From: a bacterium
Lineage (GTDB): Bacteria > Babelota > Babeliae > Babelales > UBA12409
Length of the DNA: 64,000 nt
Assembly (NCBI GenBank): GCA_018660415.1
Contig: JABJKG010000012.1
Coordinates: forward strand, 1 to 64,000
Direction: 5' to 3'
The notes below the pieces were generated by a model that saw nothing but the letters and a program-made list of their open reading frames with translations, was not told the DNA's origin and made no database searches. Below, one piece after another: positions 49,152 through 59,100 of this stretch. A program made the translations under genes and the position numbers. Position 1 is the first letter of the stretch. Each line of letters opens with the position of its first letter.

Positions 49152-50234
49152 ATGAACAGAGAATTAGTTGTGTTTTTCGCCCTCTTGGCACTAACCAGTA
49201 CAGTTGATACCTATGGTCTTAAAGCAAAAAAGCGCCGTCTTTCGACACTTTCCCCAATCTCTGAGTTACATTCAGTTACTGATTCTGATTCAGGCAGAGC
49301 AAGCCCAACAAAAGTAGCCACTTTTAAAGCAATTGTACAACGAGAAAAAGCTTCTTCCACCCTTGATACTCTCATAGCAAGAGCAACCTCGGACCCTACC
49401 CATCAAACTCTTTTTTTCAATCCAACACAACCTGCAGACCTCAGCATTGTTAGATTAATAGGAGTGGACGGATCTGTAGACTCAGCAGGGTCACTAAGCC
49501 TAGCCGAACTACTTCAACGAAAAACCCGCGACGCTCAAAGAGCTCTCGAAAGTGCAAAAAAAGAGGATGAGGAGTTGCAGGATTGGCAGCTAGCTCGTCA
49601 AAAAGGGGACTATATCTCCTTACGAATAGACACTCCAACCGAAGAACGACGAAAACAATTAGTAGCCTATCCTGAATATCTTGAAAAAGCGCTTAAATAT
49701 GTTCTTGGAGGAAAAGCTCTTTTTCGGGCGATTGAAGAAAACCCTGAAGAGGTTCCTGGCCTACTTGGTACCGGAGCAGACCCAGGAGCATATGATAGCA
49801 CCGGAAAAACGGTTCTATCTGCATCAATTCAACAGGGTGCACCCACAACCCAATCCCTACTTGATGCTCGACAGCGAGAAGCTGCACGCAGAAACATGAG
49901 AGTTTTTCATGGAGATCTTCCCGACATAGAAACTGGAAACAGCCCCCTTATTACGGCTACCCTCCAAGAAGACGAACTTGCCGTACATGCCTTACTCAAT
50001 GCTGGCGTTGACCATTGCTACCAAAATGGTGATGGTGATACTGCTGCAATGATAGCCGCTCGACTTGGCAATCAAACCATTCTTGAAACTCTTTTAGCAA
50101 GGCATACACCAGAAGAGCTTCGTCTTTCTAATAAAGAAGGCCGAACAGCGCTGAATGAAGCCTCAACAGAGCGTGGGCAAGAAGCAGTCAGACGAGCCCT
50201 TCTTAGTAGAGTTTCTAGAAGTATTTTTGATTAA
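49152..50234 (+). CDS. exported protein with C-terminal ankyrin repeats
   Basis: GNSPLITATLQEDELAVHALLNAGVDHCYQNGDGDTAAMIAARLGNQTILETLLARH. Confidence 0.8.
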   Translation: MNRELVVFFALLALTSTVDTYGLKAKKRRLSTLSPISELHSVTDSDSGRASPTKVATFKAIVQREKASSTLDTLIARATSDPTHQTLFFNPTQPADLSIVRLIGVDGSVDSAGSLSLAELLQRKTRDAQRALESAKKEDEELQDWQLARQKGDYISLRIDTPTEERRKQLVAYPEYLEKALKYVLGGKALFRAIEENPEEVPGLLGTGADPGAYDSTGKTVLSASIQQGAPTTQSLLDARQREAARRNMRVFHGDLPDIETGNSPLITATLQEDELAVHALLNAGVDHCYQNGDGDTAAMIAARLGNQTILETLLARHTPEELRLSNKEGRTALNEASTERGQEAVRRALLSRVSRSIFD

Positions 50235-50239
50235 ACGAT

Positions 50240-51880
50240 TTATCCCTGAGAACCAATCTTAGACGCTGCTACAAAAGATTTAAAAAGTGGATGCGGCTTA
50301 AACGGTTGCGATTGAAACTCTGGATGAAACTGGGTACCCACAAAAAATGGATGGTCCTGGATTTCAACAATCTCTACCAAATTGGTATCCGGATTAATGC
50401 CTACTATATCCAATCCCTTTTTTTCTAACAGATCCCGATAGTCATTATTAAATTCATATCGATGCCTATGCCTTTCAGAAACAACATCTTCACCATACGC
50501 TGCATGAGTTTTACTACCAGCCTTTAATTGAGCATCATAAGAACCTAAACGCATGGTTGCCCCAAACTTCTTTTCATTAACATTGGAAGCCTGTAAGTCA
50601 TTTAATTTAATAATAGGATCGGAAATTGATTCATCTATCTCTACACTCCCGGCACCCTGAATGCCTGCCACATTACGAGCAAACTCAATACAGGCCAACT
50701 GCATACCATAGCATAATCCTAAGTATGGAATCTTGTTCGTACGAGCATATTCAATAGTACGTAAAATTCCCTCAGTCGAACGACCACCAAATCCACCCGG
50801 CACAACAATACCATCAAATTTTTCCAATTGGGATATCTCTTTAGGGTTATCCTCAAACTGTTGCGAATTGATCCATGTTAACTCAGGCTTAACACCCTCA
50901 GACCAACATGCGTGCTTGATAGCCTCAATAACTGATATATAAGAATCGGCAAGATTGAAATCTCCTGTATCAAAATATTTTCCCACGACGGCAATCTTAA
51001 GTGGCGTTGTAGCTTCTCGTATTTGCTTGACCAGTGCCTGCCATTTTTTCGTATCATTTTCTTTAGCTGATAACCCCAGGTCATCTAACAACAAACTATC
51101 TAAATTTTGCTGTGCAAATAAAGTAGGAATACTATAGATTGAATCCACATCAGGAGCAGCAATTATGGTATCTTTTTTTAGATTGCACATATGCGCAAGG
51201 ATTTCTCGACGCTTAGTGTCCAGTTCTTGCTCTCCACGCGCAATAATAAAGTCTGGTTGAATACCAGCCGAGTTCAATGTTCGAACTGCATACTGAGTCG
51301 GCTTGGTTTTCATTTCACCTAAGTATGCTGGCAATGGCAAGTAACTTACTAACACAAATGATACATCATCGGGATTAGCCATTTTCATCATCCGCGCAGC
51401 TTCTAAAAAGAGAAGCAATTGATATTCACCAACCGTACCACCAAACTCAACTACCGTTACTTCGGCATTGTTTTTCTCTTGTGCCAATTTAATACGACGA
51501 ATAATCTCATTCGGAATATCCGGCACCACTTCAACGTCTTCACCTTGATACTCTAAATTCCGTTCCCGCCGAATAACCTCTTGATATACCTGACCCGTTG
51601 TTACATAGTTTAATGCAGTCATTATATTACCCGTAAAACGCTCGTAATTCCCTAAATCTTGATCAGCTTCTATCCCATCAGAACCGATAAAAACCTCACC
51701 ATGTTCTGTAGGTCGAATAGTTCCAGCATCAATATTAACATACATATCACACTTAACATTAGTAACCCTAAATCCTCGTGCTTGCATCAGTGCCGATATT
51801 GATGCCGCCGTGACACCTTTTCCAACACTACTCATCACTCCGCCAACAACAAAAATAAATTTAGGTTTTTTAAAATCCAT
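50240..51880 (-). CDS. pyrG: CTP synthase
   Basis: KFIFVVGGVMSSVGKGVTAASI, DAGTIRPTEHGEVFI, glutaminase VPGGFGGRSTEGILRTIEYAR, LGLCYGMQLACIEFARNV. Confidence 0.97.
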   Translation of the reverse strand: MDFKKPKFIFVVGGVMSSVGKGVTAASISALMQARGFRVTNVKCDMYVNIDAGTIRPTEHGEVFIGSDGIEADQDLGNYERFTGNIMTALNYVTTGQVYQEVIRRERNLEYQGEDVEVVPDIPNEIIRRIKLAQEKNNAEVTVVEFGGTVGEYQLLLFLEAARMMKMANPDDVSFVLVSYLPLPAYLGEMKTKPTQYAVRTLNSAGIQPDFIIARGEQELDTKRREILAHMCNLKKDTIIAAPDVDSIYSIPTLFAQQNLDSLLLDDLGLSAKENDTKKWQALVKQIREATTPLKIAVVGKYFDTGDFNLADSYISVIEAIKHACWSEGVKPELTWINSQQFEDNPKEISQLEKFDGIVVPGGFGGRSTEGILRTIEYARTNKIPYLGLCYGMQLACIEFARNVAGIQGAGSVEIDESISDPIIKLNDLQASNVNEKKFGATMRLGSYDAQLKAGSKTHAAYGEDVVSERHRHRYEFNNDYRDLLEKKGLDIVGINPDTNLVEIVEIQDHPFFVGTQFHPEFQSQPFKPHPLFKSFVAASKIGSQG

Positions 51881-51996
51881 GATCCCTCCACATAAGTTTT
51901 TATATAAAAAAGCATATACAAAAACAAAAAAAATGTCCTAAAATAATGAGCATTTTTTAACTTTTTTTTTAAGGTAAAAAACTCTTTTACAGAGCC

Positions 51997-52024
51997 TTGA
52001 CTATTCTTTCCATTCTTCTATTAT
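51997..52024 (+). promoter_or_regulatory. sigma70-like promoter of paralog A
   Basis: TTGACT-N16-TATTAT, 64 nt before ATG. Confidence 0.55.
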
Positions 52025-52087
52025 TGTTATGTATGAATTGCCACATGTACTTTTGTTTTACTAACCCCTAAATTTATAGGTTTTTTT

Positions 52088-52633
52088 ATGAATAAGAAAT
52101 TTTTACTTTCAGCATTATGCGTAACATTGTTATCTTCAAATATTAGTATCCATGCCGGCGGCATTGAAGAGGGAGCAGAAAAAGTTGTTAATGCAGCTGG
52201 AGAAGTTGTTGAAAGCGCACTTGAAAGCAATGCTGCAGAAAAAAGCGCTAGCATGTTCGCTAAATTGTTAGGACTTGTTACAGGCGGATTCTCACTCGCT
52301 GCAAAACCATTTGTAGCTGTTGGAAAACCTGTTGTAAACGCTGGAAGAACTTATGCAATTGACCCTCTCAATAAATATGTTGGATCTCCTGCTTTCAATG
52401 GTGTAAAAACAGTTGGAACTAAAGTAAAACCTGTTGCAACAAATCCTTGGGTTATTGGTGTTGTTGGCGCTTCAGCTCTTGCTTATGTTGCTTACAAAGT
52501 TTATGAAAATGGTTACGAAGAATCAATGCGCAACCTTGGTGATACAACAAGCAAAGTTGCATCCCATAAGAAAACTTTAGCTGCTGGTATCGCTTCAGCT
52601 CTTGCTGGCGGTGCTTACTGGTACACTCGCTAA
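52088..52633 (+). CDS. small exported Ala/Lys-rich protein, paralog A
   Basis: signal MNKKFLLSALCVTLLSSNISIHA; amphipathic segment; VIGVVGASALAYVAYKVYENGYEE hydrophobic segment; second C-terminal hydrophobic segment. Confidence 0.8.
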   Translation: MNKKFLLSALCVTLLSSNISIHAGGIEEGAEKVVNAAGEVVESALESNAAEKSASMFAKLLGLVTGGFSLAAKPFVAVGKPVVNAGRTYAIDPLNKYVGSPAFNGVKTVGTKVKPVATNPWVIGVVGASALAYVAYKVYENGYEESMRNLGDTTSKVASHKKTLAAGIASALAGGAYWYTR

Positions 52634-52655
52634 AATCTAGCGACAATAATTTTCT

Positions 52656-52690
52656 AAAGGAGAGAGCCCCAAAAGCTCTCTCCTTTTTTT
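52656..52690 (+). terminator. rho-independent terminator
   Basis: GGAGAGAGC-cccaaaa-GCTCTCTCC then T-run. Confidence 0.9.
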
Positions 52691-52747
52691 TGATCAACTG
52701 CCAAACTTGCTACCACCCCTAAAGACACTGGATAAGCCGTGAGGCTG

Positions 52748-52775
52748 TTGACGATTGTCCACCTTCCTTTATTCT
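52748..52775 (+). promoter_or_regulatory. sigma70-like promoter of paralog B
   Basis: TTGACG-N16-TATTCT, about 60 nt before ATG. Confidence 0.5.
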
Positions 52776-52835
52776 TAATAAAAGTTACCAAGCTTACATT
52801 ACAATCTATTAATCACTTAAGCCTGGAGGTTTATT

Positions 52836-53315
52836 ATGAATAAAAAATTAATTCTTTCTGTCCTGATTACATCATTGACCCTGAGCATCACACAAAATAC
52901 CAATGCGTCAATCACGAGAGGAGCCGCAGAACTATCACAAGTTCTTTGGGTTCATTCCAAAGCTGCTATAGGATGGACAGCTAAGCACGCAAGCGAAATA
53001 ACCACTTCTACCGGCAAGTCTATTGGGGGTTCCGTATCAAACCTTAGTAAAGTTACTTTTACTAAAAGTAAGATCGCAGGAACAGCTACCTGGGCCGGCC
53101 TCAAGACTGCATTCTCTACAACAAAAAAAACTATAACGCCAGTTATAACCAATCGCACCTTTGTTTACTCTGTTGCCATTGCAGGGCTCAGCGTTGCTGC
53201 CTATACCGTCATTAAAAAACGTAAGGCGATCAAAGCAAAAGTCACAAACCTTAAAAGCGCCCTCTTGGATGGCATTCTCGCGAGAGCAAACCCAAAACTT
53301 ACACCACCGGCATAG
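52836..53315 (+). CDS. small exported protein, paralog B
   Basis: MNKKLILSVLITSLTLSITQNTNA signal; FVYSVAIAGLSVAAYTVIKKRKAIKAK parallels paralogs A and C. Confidence 0.8.
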   Translation: MNKKLILSVLITSLTLSITQNTNASITRGAAELSQVLWVHSKAAIGWTAKHASEITTSTGKSIGGSVSNLSKVTFTKSKIAGTATWAGLKTAFSTTKKTITPVITNRTFVYSVAIAGLSVAAYTVIKKRKAIKAKVTNLKSALLDGILARANPKLTPPA

Positions 53316-53504
53316 GTTATAAAACAAAAAGCTTTTTATTACGCAAAACAAGCATCATTTCACACAGAAACAATCTCTTTTCAAAGAGCTTTTACTGCCA
53401 CAATCCCCACTTAAGCAATCTACCCACCCAGACGACCTATTCCACACAATCACCATTCAGACAAATCTTTTCACACTGAAAAGAAACCAATACTATTGAG
53501 GCAG

Positions 53505-53532
53505 TTGACTATTATATACATTTCTTTATTAT
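53505..53532 (+). promoter_or_regulatory. sigma70-like promoter of paralog C
   Basis: TTGACT-N16-TATTAT, about 60 nt before ATG. Confidence 0.55.
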
Positions 53533-53592
53533 TATTAATAGAAATTGTTGCAACATTTTCTATTTTATTAACCCTTAAGTTTGGAGGTTCTT

Positions 53593-54159
53593 ATGAACAA
53601 AAAACTAATTCTTTCTATTCTTCTTAGCTCAATGGCTTTTGGTCTTTCTGCTAGTGAAGATGTTGCTGCAGAAGCTGGTAAAGAAGTTGCTAAACAAGCT
53701 GGTAAAATTGCTAAATACTTAGTAATCCCTGCTAAAGCAACTGCTAAAGCAACTGCTAACGGAGCTTTAACTGCTGCTGACTACACTGTTGGTTTTGCTG
53801 GTTATCAAGCTAAAACTGCAGGTTCTTACCTTGCTGGGAAAACTGTTGATCTTGGAAAAGCTTCTTTTGCTGCAAGCAAAACAGCTGGAACATGGTCATG
53901 GGATTCACTTAAATCTGCTGTTTCAAAAACAGTAGAAATCGCAACTCCAGTAGTAACAGATGAATTATTTGTTGGTAGTGTTGTTTGTGTTGGCCTAGGT
54001 TATGTAGCTTACAAAGTTGCTCAAAAACGTGCAGCTATCACAGCTCAAGCTAAAGCTCTTTACAAATCTGCAAAAGAACATTCAACTATCACAGCTTGTA
54101 CAGCAACTGCTGCTACTGTAGCTGCTGTTGGTGCGGGTGTTGTTCGTTACGCTAAGTAA
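53593..54159 (+). CDS. small exported Ala/Lys-rich protein, paralog C
   Basis: ATG at 53593 preceded by GGAGG (ORF track extends to TTG 53581); FVGSVVCVGLGYVAYKVAQKRAAITAQ; narrow codon usage. Confidence 0.85.
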   Translation: MNKKLILSILLSSMAFGLSASEDVAAEAGKEVAKQAGKIAKYLVIPAKATAKATANGALTAADYTVGFAGYQAKTAGSYLAGKTVDLGKASFAASKTAGTWSWDSLKSAVSKTVEIATPVVTDELFVGSVVCVGLGYVAYKVAQKRAAITAQAKALYKSAKEHSTITACTATAATVAAVGAGVVRYAK

Positions 54160-54185
54160 CTCTACTTAGTCATTGCAACGATTTA

Positions 54186-54224
54186 AAATAAGAGAGGGTG
54201 TTTTCATCCTCTCTTATTTTTTTG
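54186..54224 (+). terminator. rho-independent terminator
   Basis: AAATAAGAGAGG-gtgttttcat-CCTCTCTTATTT TTTT. Confidence 0.9.
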
Positions 54225-54232
54225 TTTAATCG

Positions 54233-55927
54233 TTACTTCTTGATACCCTCTTGCGATGCAAGCTTCGCTCGTCTTCTACGAATCGCTTCCTTGATGACGT
54301 TCTGTATTACCGGAATACTTTCTTTCATATTAGATTCCGTTAACCCGGTTAACAGATCAACCTGCTCTTCATTATATTCAAAGTTGAATGTATGACAAAA
54401 ATCACCACTAGCACAATCACCAGGATCAAAGTCAGCACTATAGTTATCGTTTTTGAGACGAGGTAAATATACCAATATTGGTGCATCGACATTATCGTCG
54501 TAAACAGAAATAATATTTTCATGACTTGAGTCAGCATCAATCGTTGGGATTGGAATACCCCGCTCAGTAGCATAACGAGTAATACTCCTTAATTCACGAC
54601 CTTCAATCTTAGCAGAGCTATCCAATATAATAATAACATCAATGTCTCGACCTTTTCTTAATAGTGGTGGTATTGGTAAATTGAAGTCGATACCCGCATC
54701 AATTAAGGTTATTCTTTTTTGACCCGTCAAAATACTTTCACGCATTCCATAACTATAGTTGTAGAGTTCTGCAGGACTCAAGCGCATATCCTTCATTGAT
54801 GTCTTCATAAGAATCTTGACCAGCCCCTTTAAAACAGGGTCCTTAACAAACCTACCCATATGATGCATAAAGTCAGTAAGGTCTAGCTCGAATGCTGAAC
54901 CAAATATCCCAAGGTAAAACCCTAGAGATTGTTCGGGAGCAAAGTCCTGAGATAAACCATTTTGAAACTTTCTACCAAACGACCAGGTGGGTATAGCCAT
55001 CTGCAAAAATTCACTCCAAACTTCATACGGAGAAACCTCAAACCATTCAAACTTGCCATTGCCCATAGGCATAATAGATGAATAAAGAGGAAATGGATAT
55101 ATACCCGTCTCCATCAACATCCCCTGTGAAGACAATACTGCTTTTTGCCAATACTGACCTAAATTACGCAACATTACCTCGCCCACAATGAACCCCCAAA
55201 AATCAACCAGCGATAAGGACTGACCATAATAAAACTTAGTCATAAGGTTTTCTGTTGCCAACTTAACACTAAGAGGATTGAGTGACACTGAAAGACCAGT
55301 CTTGAGCTGACCCTTTAACCTACTCTTATAATCCTGCAAGACCGATACCCCATCTCCAGGATAGCTATCGGAAAAAATAGACCCCATCAACCACGCTGAA
55401 CCTGATAATGCTGAGGCATATAGAGTACAATCTAAAAGACCAGTCTCGGCAGCTCCAAGCAAAGACCCTAAGGTACACAAGGCAGCTCGAATCCCACCAC
55501 CACTGCCACACAAAGCAATACGAGGAACCTCATCATCCTCTAAGGGCTTATCGAGCCTTAAAAAGCGTTTAATTCCCTTTTTTACGCGAATAAAGCGCTC
55601 ACGCAACGAAGCTCGCTCCTCAACCGAAATATCTGTTCCTTGACGAACCTTGGCCCTATACGACCCATAAGGGTCCCTAAGTCTTATCGCCTCTTGTTCC
55701 ATCTTAAGATCTTCTGGATCCATTAATAACTGCGCGGCCTCAAGATATTCCTGTATAATCTGTCGAGCCAAAAACACATCCCAAGGCACATCACCCTTAT
55801 ACAGCTGCCTGTATAAGGCGAGATTCTCTATATCATCATCTTTAAAACCACAAGCAACATCACGAGCACCTATTGATAGTGCCAGCAGTCCAATCAACCA
55901 TACAAACTTCTTCATTATGCTCCTCAA
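54233..55927 (-). CDS. exported cPLA2-like lipase (second)
   Basis: ALCGSGGGIRAALCTLGSLLGA, SALSGSAWLMGSIF, LIDAGIDFNLPIPPLLRKGRDIDVIIILDSSA. Confidence 0.85.
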   Translation of the reverse strand: MRSIMKKFVWLIGLLALSIGARDVACGFKDDDIENLALYRQLYKGDVPWDVFLARQIIQEYLEAAQLLMDPEDLKMEQEAIRLRDPYGSYRAKVRQGTDISVEERASLRERFIRVKKGIKRFLRLDKPLEDDEVPRIALCGSGGGIRAALCTLGSLLGAAETGLLDCTLYASALSGSAWLMGSIFSDSYPGDGVSVLQDYKSRLKGQLKTGLSVSLNPLSVKLATENLMTKFYYGQSLSLVDFWGFIVGEVMLRNLGQYWQKAVLSSQGMLMETGIYPFPLYSSIMPMGNGKFEWFEVSPYEVWSEFLQMAIPTWSFGRKFQNGLSQDFAPEQSLGFYLGIFGSAFELDLTDFMHHMGRFVKDPVLKGLVKILMKTSMKDMRLSPAELYNYSYGMRESILTGQKRITLIDAGIDFNLPIPPLLRKGRDIDVIIILDSSAKIEGRELRSITRYATERGIPIPTIDADSSHENIISVYDDNVDAPILVYLPRLKNDNYSADFDPGDCASGDFCHTFNFEYNEEQVDLLTGLTESNMKESIPVIQNVIKEAIRRRRAKLASQEGIKK

Positions 55928-56022
55928 TTTAGTACTAACCTTACCGCAATCCTAGTAGAAAAAAAGTAGAAAGACAACCTGGAAACATCTAACAATATCC
56001 CTTGTAGAAAAGCTGAGTGTAA

Positions 56023-56079
56023 TTGACTAAGATTATTTTAGTGATATAATTGACTCAAGATAGAAGTTTTGCTTATAAT
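56023..56079 (+). promoter_or_regulatory. two tandem overlapping sigma70-like promoters upstream of dnaK
   Basis: TTGACT(56023)-N16-TATAAT(56045); TTGACT(56050)-N18-TATAAT(56074). Confidence 0.6.
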
Positions 56080-56128
56080 AAAACTATTATTTAAATATTA
56101 TAAATATCAAAAATGAGGGCTAATTTAG

Positions 56129-58051
56129 ATGGCAAAAAAGATTATTGGTATTGACCTTGGAACCACAAATTCCGTAGTTTCTTTCATGGAAGGTGGCCGA
56201 GCGAAAGTTATTCCTAACAAAGAAGGTTCTAATACTACTCCATCAGTCGTTGCTTTTTCCAAAGATGGAAAACGTCTTGTAGGGACATTGGCAAAACGAC
56301 AAGCAGTGACCAACGCTGAAAACACTATTTTTTCAGCTAAGCGATTTATTGGCCATAGCTATGATGAAGTAAAGTCAGAACTAGATTATATTCCTTATAA
56401 AGTAATCAAACGCACTGAAGGTGATGCTGCTTTTTCTATTAATGATAAAGAGTATACCCCACAAGAAATTTCATCCGCTATCTTAAGCCAACTTAAGCAA
56501 GTAGCCCAAGATTATATTGGTGAAGATATCAGCGAAGCTGTTATTACAGTTCCTGCATACTTCAACGATGCTCAACGACAAGCAACTAAAGATGCTGGTA
56601 AGATTGCTGGCCTTGATGTTAAGCGTATCATTAATGAGCCAACTGCTGCAGCTCTTGCATATGGTGTTGATAAGAAAAAAAGCGGAACCATTGCAGTATT
56701 CGATTTTGGTGGCGGAACATTCGATGTTTCGATCCTAGAAGTTCATGATGGCGTTGTTGAAGTTAAATCTACTCACGGTGATAATCACCTTGGTGGTGAT
56801 GACGTTGATCAACTCATCATTGGTTACATGATTGAAGAATTCAAAAAAGATCAAAACATTGACCTGATTCAAGATAAGATGGCACTACAGCGACTTAAAG
56901 AGGCTGCTGAAAAAGCTAAAATTGAACTATCTTCAGTACCTGAAACTGACATCAACCTTCCATACATTACTGCAGACGCAACAGGTCCTAAACACTTGAC
57001 CATGAAGATTAGCCGTTCAAAACTTGAATCACTCTGTGCTTCTATTTTTGATCGCTTACTCAAGCCGTGTCAACAAGCTATGAAGGATGCTGAAATCAAA
57101 AAAGACCAACTTGATGATATTATCCTTGTTGGAGGTTCAACCCGTATTCCAAAAGTACAAGAACTTGTTAAAAACTTCTTTGGTAAAGCTCCAAGTAAGT
57201 CTGTTAACCCAGATGAAGTAGTTTCTGTTGGTGCTGCAATTCAAGGTGGTGTATTAGCTGGTGATGTAACTGACGTTCTTCTTTTAGATGTTACTCCTCT
57301 CTCTCTTGGTATTGAAACCATGGGCAGCATTGTAGTAAAACTGATTGAACGTAATACAACCATCCCGGCAAAAAAATCTCAAGTATTCTCTACAGCTGAA
57401 AACAATCAGACAGCAGTAGATATTAAAGTTTATCAAGGTGAGCGTGAGTTTGCTAAAGATAACCAACTGCTTGGTGAGTTTAAACTTGACGGAATCCCTG
57501 CCGCTCCTCGTGGCGTTCCACAAATCGAAGTATCATTCGATATCGATGCTAACGGAATCGTACACGTATCAGCTAAAGATAAAGGAACTGGCAAAGAACA
57601 GAAGATTACTATTACTTCTGGCGGTGGATTATCTAAAGACGAAATCGAAGACATGGTTAAGCAAGGAAAAGAACACGAAGCTGAAGATAAAAAAGCTCGT
57701 GAAACTATTGAAAAGCGTAACCGATTAGATAGTACTATCTTAGAAATCGAAAAGACTCTTGCTGAAAATAAAGACAAGCTTGAAGCTGACGATATCACTA
57801 AGACTGAAGAAGCTGTTGCTAAAGCTAAGGTTGCATTGAAAGAGCATGAAGACAATGCTGAAGAACTTCAAAAAGCAACTGATGAACTCGTACAAGCTTC
57901 TCATAAAGTAGCTGAGATCTTATACAAAAAAGCACAAGATCAAGAAGGTAAAGCTTCAGAAGAAGCACCTAAGGATACTCAAGAAAAAACTGATTCTGAT
58001 TCTTCAAACTCTGAAGATGATGCAATCGATCCTGAGATCACTGATCAGTAA
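56129..58051 (+). CDS. dnaK: chaperone DnaK (Hsp70)
   Basis: [49 protein letters not shown]. Confidence 0.98.
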   Translation: MAKKIIGIDLGTTNSVVSFMEGGRAKVIPNKEGSNTTPSVVAFSKDGKRLVGTLAKRQAVTNAENTIFSAKRFIGHSYDEVKSELDYIPYKVIKRTEGDAAFSINDKEYTPQEISSAILSQLKQVAQDYIGEDISEAVITVPAYFNDAQRQATKDAGKIAGLDVKRIINEPTAAALAYGVDKKKSGTIAVFDFGGGTFDVSILEVHDGVVEVKSTHGDNHLGGDDVDQLIIGYMIEEFKKDQNIDLIQDKMALQRLKEAAEKAKIELSSVPETDINLPYITADATGPKHLTMKISRSKLESLCASIFDRLLKPCQQAMKDAEIKKDQLDDIILVGGSTRIPKVQELVKNFFGKAPSKSVNPDEVVSVGAAIQGGVLAGDVTDVLLLDVTPLSLGIETMGSIVVKLIERNTTIPAKKSQVFSTAENNQTAVDIKVYQGEREFAKDNQLLGEFKLDGIPAAPRGVPQIEVSFDIDANGIVHVSAKDKGTGKEQKITITSGGGLSKDEIEDMVKQGKEHEAEDKKARETIEKRNRLDSTILEIEKTLAENKDKLEADDITKTEEAVAKAKVALKEHEDNAEELQKATDELVQASHKVAEILYKKAQDQEGKASEEAPKDTQEKTDSDSSNSEDDAIDPEITDQ

Positions 58052-58062
58052 TTGAACAAACT

Positions 58063-58091
58063 AAAGGGGCTGATTTCTCAGCCCCTTTTTT
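58063..58091 (+). terminator. rho-independent terminator
   Basis: AAAGGGGCTGA-ttt-TCAGCCCCTTTTTT. Confidence 0.9.
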
Positions 58092-58109
58092 CTTTACTAT
58101 AGAATTATT

Positions 58110-58499
58110 TTATAGCTTTGCAGCACAAGACGTTACCTGCTTCTCAAATTCTTTTTGATAAACTTCTGATGCTTTCTGTGAGTCTTTAATATATTGTGCA
58201 TACCGTTTTTTAAACTCAGGCAATCCATGAATGCGCTTGTTTGTATTCTCATACCACGTACGATCTGCCTTTGTCCATTGAGAATTAGAGTTGTCCAGTT
58301 TCGTTCTACGCGCTAATTCTTTCTTTGTGTATAATCTATTTGTAAACGCTTGAAAATCTTTCTGCATTTTATTTTGAGCACTTATAAACTTATCTATAGT
58401 TTTTGCCTCAAAAGCACACTTATTACAAACAACACAACCTCCACCCTCTAAAATATCCGGATACATCCCTTTTGGAAGCTTAGCCCCACATGGCCCCAC
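58110..58499 (-). CDS. C-terminal half of a split two-domain Cys-motif exported protein (GTG start if independent)
   Basis: GGCVVCNKCAFEAKTIDKF...SCAAKL; begins inside a 10-bp tandem duplication. Confidence 0.65.
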   Translation of the reverse strand: MGPCGAKLPKGMYPDILEGGGCVVCNKCAFEAKTIDKFISAQNKMQKDFQAFTNRLYTKKELARRTKLDNSNSQWTKADRTWYENTNKRIHGLPEFKKRYAQYIKDSQKASEVYQKEFEKQVTSCAAKL

Positions 58500-58920
58500 A
58501 TGCCTTCTCTTGGACAGCTATTTGTTTTTGAAAGTCATCCCTAACACTTTGGCTCTTCTTTTTGAACGCAACAAACTTAGGGTTTTTATTAAGTCTCTTC
58601 ATAAGAACACCCCATTGCTTGTAGATCTTATCAGCTTCTGCCTCAGAAGTAGCACCACCAGCCTGCTTTTTTTTGAATAACACTTTTTCTTTTGGAGTTA
58701 AAAAAGCTTCGAAAGCTTTCCGGCTTGCCTTTTCATATTTATTGATTTGAGCATGAATGGATCCTGCCTTAGCAGCTTCCGGCCCACAAAGCCCACACAC
58801 ATTACACCCCCCTTGCCCAATCATAGAAGCTTGTTGAATTTTAGGATTATTATAATCCAACTGCGCATACATCATTGAAACACCCAAAAAACTGAGCATC
58901 ATAATTATTATTTTTTTCAC
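58480..58920 (-). CDS. exported Cys-motif protein, N-terminal half
   Basis: signal peptide; GGCNVCGLCGPEAAKAGSIHAQINKYEKASRKAFEAF...KACGAMWG. Confidence 0.7.
   Translation of the reverse strand: MKKIIIMMLSFLGVSMMYAQLDYNNPKIQQASMIGQGGCNVCGLCGPEAAKAGSIHAQINKYEKASRKAFEAFLTPKEKVLFKKKQAGGATSEAEADKIYKQWGVLMKRLNKNPKFVAFKKKSQSVRDDFQKQIAVQEKACGAMWG
58483..58502. repeat. perfect 10-bp tandem duplication GCCCCACATG x2 at ORF junction
   Basis: direct reading. Confidence 0.97.
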
Positions 58921-58947
58921 TTTTCAATCTCCATTTTTAATAAACAT

Positions 58948-59100
58948 TTAACAGCACATTTCACAACACCGCTGTAAGCTTTCTTCAGGCCCTGAACAGT
59001 TGGCTGTCTTGCACGAACCAACCCTTACATAGGAGCTACAATCTCCTGCTACCACTGATCCTACTAATACAAGCACAATAACAAAAAATCTTGCATTCAT
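58948..59100 (-). CDS. 50-aa secreted Cys-rich peptide (absent from ORF track)
   Basis: manual translation MNARFFVIVLVLVGSVVAGDCSSYVRVGSCKTANCSGPEESLQRCCEMCC*; ATGA overlap with upstream ORF. Confidence 0.7.
   Translation of the reverse strand: MNARFFVIVLVLVGSVVAGDCSSYVRVGSCKTANCSGPEESLQRCCEMCC

Noticed and set aside
57433-57855. 140-aa ORF antisense to dnaK
   Set aside because: Ser-rich shadow ORF; dnaK frame is unambiguous.
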